From Streptomyces sp. Tue6028 (GTDB lineage Bacteria; Actinomycetota; Actinomycetes; Streptomycetales; Streptomycetaceae): a stretch of DNA of 64,000 nt. Shown in pieces: positions 42,207 to 52,320 of the stretch (its first letter is position 1; every line of letters starts with the position of its first letter). A program made the position numbers and the translations under genes. Location of the stretch: assembly GCF_002300165.1 (NCBI RefSeq), contig NZ_MLCE01000014.1, positions 62,001 to 126,000 on the forward strand, given 5' to 3'. Below the pieces are notes generated by a model. The model ran no database searches. It worked only from the letters and a program-made list of their open reading frames with translations, and was not told the DNA's origin.

Positions 42207-45200
42207 GTGCAGCTCCGGCGTGGGAAAGGGGCGGCCGCGCTCGCGTTCGCCGTCGTCGCGGGCGCACTGGGATCGGCGCCCGCCGCCGTCGCCGCGCCTG
42301 TGTCACCGCTGCCCTCCGCGGACGAACCCGAGCCCACCGGGGGCGGTCTGCCCGCGGTCTGGCCGCGCCCCCAGTCGCTGCGCGCGGGCAGCGCCGCGGT
42401 CACGGTCACCGACGAGGTCGTCCTGGTCACCGAAGCACCGGGCGCATCCGGGCCCACGGCCGGGTCGGGTCCGTACGCGCCTGGCGCGACGACCGATCCG
42501 TACGCCCTCGACGCATTGCGCGCGCTGTTGCGCCAGGCCGGCGCGCGGAAGATCACCACGGTGCGCGACGGGGACGCGCTCCCGGCGGGTGCGCTGGTGG
42601 TACGCCTCGGCGAGGACCCGGCAGCCGCGCCCCGGTCCGGCGTACGGGGCGCGACGGGCACCGGCGGCGCGACGGGCACGCCCACCGCGCGCGGCGGCAT
42701 GAGCACGAAGGTCACCGGCTCCTCGCACTCCCCGTCGGCCCCGACCACCCGCCACTCCTTCGGTGGGCACGCCGGAAGCAGGGCCTCCGAAGGAGCGCAC
42801 GGTCTTGGCGCGCGTGCCGGTGTGAGCTCCCTGGAGCGGGTCCTCACGGCTCTCGGCGCCGCCCCCCGTGCCGACCTGCCCGCCGGGGGCTACCGGCTGG
42901 CCGTCGGCCGCACGGACGGCCGGGACACGGTGGTCCTGGCCGGAGTGGGCGAGGACGGTCTCTTCCACGCGGTGCAGACGCTGCGTCAGCTCGTCGGCTC
43001 CGACGGGCGGATCAAGGGCGTCGTCGTCCGCGACTGGCCCGGCACACCCGTACGCGGCACCACCGAGGGCTTCTACGGCACCCCGTGGACCCGTGAACAG
43101 CGCCTCTCCCAGCTGGACTTCATGGGCCGCACCAAGCAGAACCGCTATGTGTACGCCCCTGGCGACGACCTCTACCGGCAGGCCCGCTGGCGGGAGCCGT
43201 ACCCGGCCGCGCAACGCTCGGACTTCCGGGAGCTGACCGACCGGGCGCTCCGCAACCACGTCACCCTGACGTGGGCGGTGGCCCCCGGCCAGGCGATGTG
43301 CTTCTCGTCGGACGCCGACGTGAAGGCCCTGACACGCAAGCTCGACGCCATGTGGGCGCTCGGGTTCCGGTCCTTCCAGCTCCAGTTCCAGGACGTCAGT
43401 TACAGCGAGTGGCACTGCGGCGCGGACGCCCAGGCCTTCGGATCCGGCCCGGAGGCGGCCGCGAAGGCGCAAGCCCGGGTGGCGAACACGGTCGCCCGGT
43501 ATCTCGCCGAGCGCCGTCCGGACACCACCGCCCTGTCCCTGATGCCGACGGAGTACTACGAGGACGGCTCGACCGACTACCGCCGGGACCTGGCGAGCGC
43601 CCTGGACGAGGGGATCGAGATCGCCTGGACCGGCGTCGGCGTCGTGCCGAGGACGATCACCGGGGCCGAACTGGCGCGCGCCCGGGACGCGTTCGGCGGC
43701 CACCGGCTCGTCACCATGGACAACTACCCGGTCAACGACTACGCGCAGGACCGGATCTTCCTGGGGCCGTACCAGGGACGCGAGCCCGCGGTCGCGACCG
43801 GCTCGGCGGCGCTGCTGGCGAACGCGATGCCGCAGGCCGTGGCCTCGCGCATCCCGCTGTTCACCGCCGCCGACTACGCGTGGAACCCCCGGGACTACCG
43901 CCCCCAGGAGTCCTGGAGGGCGGCGGTGGACGACCTGGCGGACGGGGACCCGGGCCGCGGGGAGGCGCTGCACGCCCTCGCCGGCAACGACGCGTCCTCC
44001 GTCCTCGGCGGCGAGGAGTCGGCGTATCTGCGCCCGCTGATCGAGGCGTTCTGGCAGGCGCGGACGAGCACGGACCGGACGGCGAACGAGACGGCCGCAC
44101 GTCGGCTGCGTGCCGCGTTCACCGTGATGCGCGAGACCCCCGAGCGGCTGTCCGACAGCACCCTCGATGTCGAAGTGGCGCCCTGGGCGGAGCAGTTGGC
44201 GCGCTACGGGGAGGCCGGCGATACCGCGGTCGACATGCTGCGCGCCCAGGCGGACGGCGACGCGACGGCGGCCTGGACGGCGTACCGCACCCTGGGCCGG
44301 CTGCGTGCCGGGATCGCCGCGAGCGAGGTGACGGTCGGCAAGGGAGTGCTGGACGCGTTCCTGAAGAAGGCGGTGTCGGCGTACGGGTCGTGGGCGGGCC
44401 TCGGCCACGAACCGGCCGCGGAGCACGGCGCGGCCACGGACGGCCGCACCGTCCGCTTCCCGAGCGCCCGCACCCTCACCGCCGTGAGCGTCCTCACCGA
44501 GCCCGGCACGGCCGGCTCCGTCGAGGCGCACGTGCCGGGCGAGGGCTGGCGACGGCTCGGCCCCCTCGCGGCCGGAGGTGCGACGGAGGTCCCGGCCGGG
44601 GAGGACACGGGCGGGAAGGACACGGGCGGGGAGGACACGGGCGAGAAGGCCGGGGACGGCGGGGCGACGGCGGCGGGGCTGCGCGCCGACGCCGTCCGTG
44701 TGACCGGCCCCCGGCCCTCCCAGGTGCGCCATCTCGTGCCGTGGTTCGCCGACTCCCCGGCCGCCGCGCTGGAACTGGCGCGTTCCGAGACCGATGTGGA
44801 GATCGGCGGCACGGGCCGGGTGACGGCCCGGCTGACGTCGCTGCGCCCGGCCGACGTGCACGGCGAACTGACCGCGAAGGCGCCGAAGGGCATCCGGGCC
44901 GAGGTCCCGCGGGCACCCGCCGCCCTCCCGCGCGGAACGGCAGTGGACGTCCCCGTCGAGGTCTCCGTGCCGCCGGGGACACCGGCCGGCTCCTACACCG
45001 TCACCGTCGCCTTCGGCGCGCAGACCCGCACCCTGACGGTGCGTGCCTTCCCCCGCACGGCGGGCCCCGACCTGGCCCGGACCGGCACGGCGTCCTCCTC
45101 CGGCGACGAGACGCCCGATTTCCCCGCCGCGGCGGCGAACGACGGCGACCCGGCGACGCGTTGGTCGTCGCCCGTGGAGGACGGCGCCTGGTGGCAGGTA

Positions 45201-45473
45201 CAACTCGCCGAACCGGCGCACCTCGGCCAGGTCGCGCTGCACTGGCAGGACGCCCACCCGTCGGAGTACCGGGTCCAGGTCTCCGCCGACGGGCGCACCT
45301 GGCGCACGGCGGCGACGGTGCGGGACGGCAGGGGCGGGCGCGAGTCGGTCCGCTTCGACGAACGCGATGTCCGGTACGTGCGCGTCCAGGGGCTCAAGAG
45401 GGCGACGCGGTACGGCTACTCGCTGTGGTCGGTGGAGGCCTTCGAGGTCGCGGAGAAGACCGCCGGGGAATGA
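42207..45473 (+). CDS. Secreted GH84-type beta-N-acetylglucosaminidase with C-terminal F5/8-type domain
   Basis: A 1088-residue secreted glycosidase. Order: signal peptide (RRGKGAAALAFAVVAGALG), an N-terminal GH20b-like domain with a Gly/Thr-rich insert, the catalytic barrel (EGFYGTPWTREQRLSQLDF, NRYVYAPGDDLYR), a helical domain, a NEW3-like beta domain, and a discoidin/F5-8C domain (ASSSGDETPDFPAAAANDGD, TRWSSP). GH84 uses an Asp-Asp pair; here the aligned text is FQDVSYSEWHC, Gln395-Asp396, so the first Asp appears replaced. GTG start after GAGGAGG. Substrates would be GlcNAc-bearing glycans. Confidence 0.85.
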   Translation: MQLRRGKGAAALAFAVVAGALGSAPAAVAAPVSPLPSADEPEPTGGGLPAVWPRPQSLRAGSAAVTVTDEVVLVTEAPGASGPTAGSGPYAPGATTDPYALDALRALLRQAGARKITTVRDGDALPAGALVVRLGEDPAAAPRSGVRGATGTGGATGTPTARGGMSTKVTGSSHSPSAPTTRHSFGGHAGSRASEGAHGLGARAGVSSLERVLTALGAAPRADLPAGGYRLAVGRTDGRDTVVLAGVGEDGLFHAVQTLRQLVGSDGRIKGVVVRDWPGTPVRGTTEGFYGTPWTREQRLSQLDFMGRTKQNRYVYAPGDDLYRQARWREPYPAAQRSDFRELTDRALRNHVTLTWAVAPGQAMCFSSDADVKALTRKLDAMWALGFRSFQLQFQDVSYSEWHCGADAQAFGSGPEAAAKAQARVANTVARYLAERRPDTTALSLMPTEYYEDGSTDYRRDLASALDEGIEIAWTGVGVVPRTITGAELARARDAFGGHRLVTMDNYPVNDYAQDRIFLGPYQGREPAVATGSAALLANAMPQAVASRIPLFTAADYAWNPRDYRPQESWRAAVDDLADGDPGRGEALHALAGNDASSVLGGEESAYLRPLIEAFWQARTSTDRTANETAARRLRAAFTVMRETPERLSDSTLDVEVAPWAEQLARYGEAGDTAVDMLRAQADGDATAAWTAYRTLGRLRAGIAASEVTVGKGVLDAFLKKAVSAYGSWAGLGHEPAAEHGAATDGRTVRFPSARTLTAVSVLTEPGTAGSVEAHVPGEGWRRLGPLAAGGATEVPAGEDTGGKDTGGEDTGEKAGDGGATAAGLRADAVRVTGPRPSQVRHLVPWFADSPAAALELARSETDVEIGGTGRVTARLTSLRPADVHGELTAKAPKGIRAEVPRAPAALPRGTAVDVPVEVSVPPGTPAGSYTVTVAFGAQTRTLTVRAFPRTAGPDLARTGTASSSGDETPDFPAAAANDGDPATRWSSPVEDGAWWQVQLAEPAHLGQVALHWQDAHPSEYRVQVSADGRTWRTAATVRDGRGGRESVRFDERDVRYVRVQGLKRATRYGYSLWSVEAFEVAEKTAGE

Positions 45474-45506
45474 ACCGATGGCCCCGAGGCGGGCGATAGA
45501 CGGGGT

Positions 45507-46127
45507 GTGAGACTGTTCCGCCCCATGGGGGGCCACCGGGAGGACGACACGGACACAGCGCTGCTGCGGGCCGTGTCGGACGGGGACTCGGCGGCGATGG
45601 CCGCGCTGTACGACCGGCATGCCGGGTGGCTGCACACGCGGCTGACCCGACGGTGCGCCGATCCCGAGGTGGTGCGCGAGGTGTTGCAGGACACCTTCGT
45701 GGCCGTGTGGCGGTCGGCCGGCACGCACCGCGGCGCGGAGGTGGGCGGCTGGCTGTGGACCATCGCGGCGCGCCGTCTGGTGGACGCGCGACGGATGCAG
45801 GAGCGGGCGGAGCGTGTGGAGTACACGGCGCCGGCGCCGGCCCCCTCCGCCGAGGAGCGCGTGCTGGCGGGCCTGGAGTACGGGGACGTGGGCACGGCCC
45901 TGGACCGGATCTCCCCGGAACTGCGCGAGGTGCTGCGGGCCACCGTCGTCGACGGGCTGACCACGCGGGAGACCGCCCGTCTCCTCGGTATCCCGGAAGG
46001 AACGGTGAAGACCCGTGCCATGCGCGCCCGCACCGAACTCCGCGCCGCCCTCGCCCAGCTGAACCCACCCCTGAGTTCCCGCCTGAATCCGTCCCTGGCC
46101 CCGTCCCCGCTGGGAGGCCCGGCATGA
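45507..46127 (+). CDS. ECF-type RNA polymerase sigma factor
   Basis: A 206-residue sigma factor with region 2 (ALYDRHAGWLHTRLTRR, VLQDTFVAVWRS) and region 4 (ISPELREVLRATVVDG, GIPEGTVKTRAMRARTELR). It is the first of five genes linked by 4-bp overlaps: sigma, zinc anti-sigma, ABC ATPase and two membrane proteins. The GTG at 45507 is used; ATG at 45525 is an alternative. It starts 33 bp after the GH84 gene. Confidence 0.9.
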   Translation: MRLFRPMGGHREDDTDTALLRAVSDGDSAAMAALYDRHAGWLHTRLTRRCADPEVVREVLQDTFVAVWRSAGTHRGAEVGGWLWTIAARRLVDARRMQERAERVEYTAPAPAPSAEERVLAGLEYGDVGTALDRISPELREVLRATVVDGLTTRETARLLGIPEGTVKTRAMRARTELRAALAQLNPPLSSRLNPSLAPSPLGGPA

Positions 46128-47061
46128 CCGGCTGGCACGCCCCCGACGACCTCGTCACCCGCTACGCGGACGGCTCCCTTGCGGAGGCGGACGCCTGGTC
46201 CCTGGAGACACACCTGGAGAACTGCGGGCCGTGCGCCGTGCGGGTCTCGCACGCGGCCCGCGCGGGAGCGGCCGGGGTGATGCTGGCGGAGGTGCGGGAC
46301 GCGGTTCTGAACGCGGTACGCGAACCGGCACCGACCACCGCGCGCACCGCGGCCCCCGCGACCACCCAGGTCCCGGCCTCCGCCTCCGCGCCGGCAGTAT
46401 CGAGGGGCGCACGGGCCGTCGGGGGGCGGCTCGCGCGGATCGCCTGGGCGGCCGGGCCCGCCTTGCGTGGACCCTGGTCCGTGGCCGTGGTGTTGGTGGC
46501 CGTGGGGGCGGTCGCACTCGCGTACGGGGGCGGGTCGGCGAGCGCGCGGCCGTTCCTGCTGGCTGTCGCACCGCTCGTGCCCGTGGCGGGGGTCGCCCTC
46601 TCCTACGGGCGGCATGCGGATCCGCTGCACGAGATCGTCGCGGCCTCTCCCTCCGGCGGGCTGCGCCTCCTGCTGATGCGCACGTCCGCCGTGCTGGCGG
46701 TGAGTCTGCCGTTGCTGACGGCGGCGGGGCTGTTGCTCCCGCCCCCCGGCTCCCGCCTGCCCGCCGCTCCGGCGTCGGCCACCTGGCTGCTGCCCGGGCT
46801 GGCCCTGACGCTGGCCACCCTCGTGCTGTCCGGGTACGTGGGTTGCCGCACCGCGACGGCGGTGGTCGGCGGAGGCTGGCTGCTCGCGCTCGCGGCCCCC
46901 GTCCTCTCGGCCACCGGCTCCGGCCTGACGGCCCGGCTCACGCAGCAGCTCTCCCTCTACTTCACCGGCGCCTCGCCCCAGGGGGGCTGGGCGGCAGCGG
47001 CCGCGCTCTGCGCCCTCCTCCTTGCCGCGCGCCGCAGCGCATACGACCGTCTGGAGACGAT

Positions 47062-47065
<4 letters not shown>
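46124..47065 (+). CDS. Zinc-binding anti-sigma factor with polytopic membrane domain
   Basis: A 313-residue protein. The N-terminal ZAS-type motif is His30, Cys34 and Cys37 (HLENCGPC). A Thr/Ala/Pro-rich linker leads to about six transmembrane helices (WSVAVVLVAVGAVALAYGG, FLLAVAPLVPVAGVALSYG and others). ATGA overlap with the sigma gene. It is expected to hold the upstream sigma factor inactive. The many helices, instead of one, resemble the membrane proteins of the ABC unit downstream, so it may also be part of that transporter. Confidence 0.85.
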
Positions 47066-47921
<856 letters not shown>

Positions 47922-47925
<4 letters not shown>

Positions 47926-49469
47926 ACGTACGCATCCAGCCCGACGGCGACGGCCCGGGAGGCACGCACGCCCCGGCCGGCGGAGGCCGACGCACGAGTC
48001 GGCGGACCGGGCCCGACGACACACCTCCGTCGGACCGGCAGCTCCAGGGCGGCCATCCGACGGCCGCGCGAATCCATCAGCCCGGCGCAGGCCGTCAGCA
48101 GACCACGCGCCGCCCGGATCCGCCTGCCCCCGGACCTCGCCCCCGGTCCGCTCCCCACCCCCTCCGTGTCGAGTCCCTGCGTGGCTTCGCCCCCTGGGCA
48201 GGCGCGGGGCTGCTCCTCGCCCTCGCCTGGGTTCTCGCCGCCTCGTCGGCCCAGTGGCAGGGGAGCTGGGGCACGACCACCATGAAGCTGAGCACCGCGG
48301 CCGGCATCATCGGCGCTCCGTTCGCGCTCGCCGCGGGCGCCTGGCAGGGCGGCCGGGAGTGCAGACTGCGGATGACGGAGCTGCGCGCCTCGACCGTCCG
48401 TACGCCACTCGTCCAGCTCCTGACGGCCGCGCTGCCCCTCGCCTGCTGGCTGGCTGCGGCCTACCTGACGGCGACCGCAGGAGCGCTGCTCGCCTGCGCT
48501 CCGTACGCCTCGGCGGGCGGCCCGATGCCGCTCGTCCACGCCGGGACGGCCCTGTCGCTCGCCGCCTGCGCGGTCCTCGGTCACACGGCAGGGCGGGTGG
48601 CCCCCTTCCGGCTGACCGCTCCCGTGCTGGCGGTCTGCGGCTACGTCGTCGCCGGCATCACCACCAACCACCGGTCCGACCTCCGCTACCTCACGTTCGC
48701 CCCGGTCGGCTTCCTCGGTGACGCAAAGCTCGCTGTCTGGTGGTATCCGGCTTTGTCAGCCGCGTGGGTGGTCGGGCTCGCCGCCGCCGCGGTGCTGGCC
48801 CAGGCCGCGTACCGCCGTGCCGGCGCGCTGCTGCCGCTCGCGGTCGCTCTCGTCGCCGCCGTTCTCCTCGTCCGGACGGGCGACGGCCTGCTGCGCGACA
48901 ACCCGCTCATCCACCGGCAGGTGTGCGACGACTCGACGACCCCGCGCGTCTGTGTCAACGCCACCCATCCAGGTCTGCTGCCGGAGGTGACCCACGCGCT
49001 GTCCGATCTCACCGGCCGGCTGAAGGGGGTGCAGAACTTGCCGGTCCGCTTCGAGGACGCCGGTCGATCTCCACGCCAGGACGAGGCACAGCTGCCGATA
49101 CTCACCCCGTTCGGCTGGAATGCCGTCCGCGGCAAGGTGACCGATCCGGAGCGGTACGCGTGGGAGGCCGTCCAGGCGCTGGTCCGCCAGGACTGCGGGG
49201 AGCTGCCGTCCGAGCGGATCCAGGTCACCGACGAGGCCGTACTGCGCTGGCTGGCCCCGGATTCCGTGTCCGAGGGAATCCGCGAGGAATACGTGGCGCA
49301 GGCCCGGCAGCACGGTGACACGGAGGAACTCGCAAGGTTCCGCGCCCAGGACGAGGCGTACGCGCACCTCACCGCCATGACCGACGGCGAACGCCGCACC
49401 TGGCTCAGTGGCTACTTCGCGACGGCCACGCAGTGCGACCCGAAGCCGAGCGAGGTCCCGTCCCTGTGA
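47922..49469 (+). CDS. ABC-associated multipass membrane protein
   Basis: A 515-residue protein. An unusual N-terminal stretch of about 85 residues is hydrophilic and Pro/Gly/Arg-rich. It is followed by about eight transmembrane helices (WAGAGLLLALAWVLAASSA, AAGIIGAPFALAAGAW and others) and a large extracytoplasmic C-terminal domain of about 180 residues with Cys in HRQVCDD, RVCVNA and RQDCGEL. ATGA overlap with the ATPase gene. It is likely the permease of the ABC unit. Substrate unknown. Confidence 0.8.
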
Positions 49470-50116
49470 ATGTCATACGGAGAGTCACCGTGAACGCGGC
49501 ACCCGGACGCGGGCTCACCCCCTTCGCCCTCTATGCACGCTCCCGGGGCATCCCCGCGACCGTGGCGGCCCTGGTCTGTGCCGCACTCCTCACCCTGTGG
49601 GTGGCGGGCCGTCCGGACGCGTACCTCGACCCGTATCGCAGAATGCCGTTGATCTCACTCGCCCCGCTGCTGACCTCGTCGGCGATCGGCGTGAGCCTCC
49701 ACACGTACACGCGCGACCTGGACGACACCGCCGTACGCCCGTGGTGGCCGCGGCGCCTGGCCCATTTGCTGGTCCTGGCCGCGCTCGCGGCGGCGCTGTC
49801 GGCCCTCGCCGTGCCGGGGCTCTCCCAGGAGTTCGGCGCGGCGGCGATGGTCCGCAACACGCTGGGGGCCGTCGGCATCACGGCCGCCGCGGCAGTGCTG
49901 CTGGGCGCCCGGCTGAGCTGGATGCCCACGACGCTCTACTTCAGCGCCGTGTACCTCTCGGGCGCCTCGTCCCGTGTGAGCAATGCGACAGTTCTGGCCT
50001 GGTCCCTGCAACCGGGTCCACAGCGCGGCGCCTGGGCCGTCGGCCTCGGACTCTTCGTGCTCGGCACGGCACTCTGCGCAGCGCGCGGTGTCCGTCCCGA
50101 AGGACCCCGCGCCTGA
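49466..50116 (+). CDS. ABC-associated membrane protein
   Basis: A 216-residue protein with about six transmembrane helices (ATVAALVCAALLTLWVAG, LLVLAALAAALSALAVPGL and others). It is the last gene of the sigma/anti-sigma/ABC operon. The GTG at 49466 overlaps the previous stop (GTGA). A GTG at 49490 with GGAGAG upstream is an alternative start. Probably the second permease subunit. Confidence 0.78.
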   Translation: MNVIRRVTVNAAPGRGLTPFALYARSRGIPATVAALVCAALLTLWVAGRPDAYLDPYRRMPLISLAPLLTSSAIGVSLHTYTRDLDDTAVRPWWPRRLAHLLVLAALAAALSALAVPGLSQEFGAAAMVRNTLGAVGITAAAAVLLGARLSWMPTTLYFSAVYLSGASSRVSNATVLAWSLQPGPQRGAWAVGLGLFVLGTALCAARGVRPEGPRA

Positions 50117-50168
50117 CGCGGGGTCTCACGGGCCGGAAGCGGGACCGGGTATGCAAAAGCCCGGATCG

Positions 50169-50705
50169 TCAGGCGGAAATGCCGTCGATCCGGGCCATCG
50201 CGTCGTCCGCGCCGTACGGCTGCAGGTATGGCAGCCAGCGCGGGTCCCTATGCCCCGTTCCGATGATGCGCCACGCGAGCCCCGTCGGCGGGGCGGGTTT
50301 GTGGCGCAGGCGCCAGCCGATCTCGACCAGGTGGCGGTCGGCCTTGACGTGGTTGCAGCGGCGGCACGACGCCACCACGTTGTCCCAGACGTGCTGACCC
50401 CCGCGACTGCGCGGGATGACGTGGTCGACGCTGGTTGCGACGCCACCGCAGTACATGCACCGGCCGCCGTCGCGGGCGAACAGCGCTCGCCTGGTCAGCG
50501 GAACGGGCCCCCGGTAAGGGACCCGCACGAACCTCTTCAGCCGGACCACGCTGGGTGCGGGGACAGTAACGGTTGCGCTGTGCATGAAGGCGCCGGATTC
50601 CTCGAGACAGACAGCCTTGTTCTCGAGGACGAGGACGAGCGCGCGGCGGAGCGGTACGACGCCGAGGGGCTCGTACGACGCGTTGAGGACCAGGACATGC
50701 GGCAC
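50169..50705 (-). CDS. HNH endonuclease
   Basis: A 178-residue protein. The N-terminus HVLVLNASYEPLGVVPLRRA and the HNH core CMYCGGVATSVDHVIPRSRG, followed by DNVVASCRRCNHVKADR, match the widespread actinobacterial single-domain HNH family. The CxxC...CxxC zinc site is complete. DNA-cleavage activity is inferred; cellular role unknown. The start GTG at 50705 has AAGGAGG 5 nt upstream; longer readings on the 5' side lack such a site. Convergent with the ABC operon and divergent from mscS. Confidence 0.9.
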   Translation of the reverse strand: MPHVLVLNASYEPLGVVPLRRALVLVLENKAVCLEESGAFMHSATVTVPAPSVVRLKRFVRVPYRGPVPLTRRALFARDGGRCMYCGGVATSVDHVIPRSRGGQHVWDNVVASCRRCNHVKADRHLVEIGWRLRHKPAPPTGLAWRIIGTGHRDPRWLPYLQPYGADDAMARIDGISA

Positions 50706-50977
50706 GGATGCCTCCTTGTACGCCGGCGGCGCGTGGCTCGCGCCGGGACGATCTGCAGTCAGTCTCCCCTCATGCCTGGTGGAAGCGCCACCATGTCCCG
50801 GTAACGGGCTGGGAGTGTTTTCGACCACACCCCCTTCATCCCCAGGTGAGCACGGTCTCTCCCTCGAACATTGCAACGATCCACACACGATGCCCCGTTA
50901 GTGTGGTGGGTCTGCCCGACGGTGCCCTTCTTGTGTCCCCTGCCGCGGGCGGACCGCTACGCCTGGAGGTACCTGCC

Positions 50978-52090
50978 GTGTCCCTGCCCGTCCTACTGGC
51001 CGTCGGTTCGACGCCGTCGCCGTCCCCCTCGACGTCGACGGACCCGACGACCGCCACGCTTCAGGACGCCCAGGAAAGTGCGACCAACGCCGCGAGCTGG
51101 GTCCAGCAGAACTGGTCCACCTGGCTCGCCATCGGACTGCGGGTCCTGCTGATCCTGGTGATCGCGGCCGTACTGAGAGTGGCCGTCCGGCGGGCGATCA
51201 CCAAGCTCATCGACCGTATGAACCGCACGGCGCAGGCGGTCGACGGCACCTCGCTGGGCGGCCTGCTGGTGAACGTGGAGCGCCGCCGGCAGCGCTCGCA
51301 GGCCATCGGCTCGGTCCTGCGCTCGGTGGCGTCGTTCCTGATCATGGGCACCGCCGCGCTGATGATCCTCGGCACGTTCGAGATCAATCTGGCCCCGCTG
51401 CTCGCCTCCGCGGGTGTGGCCGGTGTGGCGATCGGTTTCGGCGCCCGCAACCTGGTCACCGACTTCCTCTCCGGCGTCTTCATGATCCTGGAGGACCAGT
51501 ACGGCGTCGGCGACACGATCGACGCGGGCGTCGCCTCCGGCGAGGTCATCGAGGTGGGCCTGCGCGTCACCAAGCTGCGCGGCGACAACGGCGAGATCTG
51601 GTACGTCCGCAACGGCGAGGTCAAGCGCATCGGCAACCTCTCCCAGGGCTGGGCCACGGCCGGCGTCGACGTCACGGTGCGCGCCTCGGAGGACCTGGAC
51701 GAGGTCCGGTCCGTGCTCACCGAGGTCGCCGAGTCCATGAGCAAGGCCGAGCCGTGGAACGAGCAGCTGTGGGGCCCCGTCGAGGTGCTCGGCCTGGACA
51801 GTGTGCTGCTCGACTCGATGGTCGTCCGCGTCTCGGCCAAGACCATGCCCGGCAAGGCGCTGTCCGTGGAGCGCGAGCTGCGCTGGCGCATCAAGCGGGC
51901 CTTCGACGCCGCGGACATCCGCATCGTCGGCGGCCCGACCGCGGTGCCCGAGGAGGAGGCGCCCGACCCGACGGAGAACGTCGCGGCACCCTCGGCCCTC
52001 GCCAACCCCGCGTCGCCGCAGACCGCCGCGGTCGCGCCGATCCCCGCGCCGGCCGTCGCGCAGGGCACCCCGCCCGGCCCGGCGAGGTAG
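50978..52090 (+). CDS. mscS: MscS-family mechanosensitive ion channel
   Basis: A 370-residue membrane protein. After a Ser/Thr/Pro-rich start come three transmembrane segments (WLAIGLRVLLILVIAAVLRV; SVASFLIMGTAALMILGTF; the pore helix PLLASAGVAGVAIGFGARNL) and the MscS beta domain (QYGVGDTIDAGVASGEVIEV, LRGDNGEIWYVRNGEV). The C-terminal tail is Pro/Ala-rich. It releases small solutes on osmotic downshock. GTG start with GGAGG 8 nt upstream. A hairpin with a short U-rich stretch follows the gene. Confidence 0.92.
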   Translation: MSLPVLLAVGSTPSPSPSTSTDPTTATLQDAQESATNAASWVQQNWSTWLAIGLRVLLILVIAAVLRVAVRRAITKLIDRMNRTAQAVDGTSLGGLLVNVERRRQRSQAIGSVLRSVASFLIMGTAALMILGTFEINLAPLLASAGVAGVAIGFGARNLVTDFLSGVFMILEDQYGVGDTIDAGVASGEVIEVGLRVTKLRGDNGEIWYVRNGEVKRIGNLSQGWATAGVDVTVRASEDLDEVRSVLTEVAESMSKAEPWNEQLWGPVEVLGLDSVLLDSMVVRVSAKTMPGKALSVERELRWRIKRAFDAADIRIVGGPTAVPEEEAPDPTENVAAPSALANPASPQTAAVAPIPAPAVAQGTPPGPAR

Positions 52091-52111
52091 CACGGCCCCG
52101 CAGGTAGGCAC

Positions 52112-52157
52112 ACCGCCCCCGCAGGTAACGAGTCTGTTGCCTCGGGGGCGGTTTCTA
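52112..52157 (+). terminator. Intrinsic terminator after mscS
   Basis: ACCGCCCCCG (52112-52121) pairs with CGGGGGCGGT (52143-52152), and AGGTAAC with GTTGCCT inside. TTCTATT follows the right arm. Confidence 0.75.
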
Positions 52158-52187
52158 TTGACGCCCCCTCGGCCCCCGGCCTACGTT
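52158..52187 (+). promoter_or_regulatory. Candidate csnR promoter
   Basis: TTGACG at 52158-52163 and TACGTT at 52182-52187 are separated by 18 bp, a good match to the Streptomyces housekeeping promoter. The palindromic operator at 52201 would lie at or just after the transcription start. Confidence 0.6.
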
Positions 52188-52200
52188 CCTCCCACCGAAC

Positions 52201-52213
52201 AGGAAACTTTCCT
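52201..52213. promoter_or_regulatory. ROK/CsnR operator palindrome
   Basis: AGGAAACTTTCCT is a perfect palindrome around a central base. It agrees with my memory of the ROK-family site found upstream of chitosanase genes and bound by CsnR. It would allow autoregulation of the csn operon. Confidence 0.7.
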
Positions 52214-52320
52214 AACAGTGATCTTGGGGTGGACCTCGCGACCTCACGCGGACCCCCCGTGGACTCCCCCGTCCGGTCACTGGGAAGCTGGGCAGTCGAG
52301 AAAGGCAGGTGTCGACCCCG

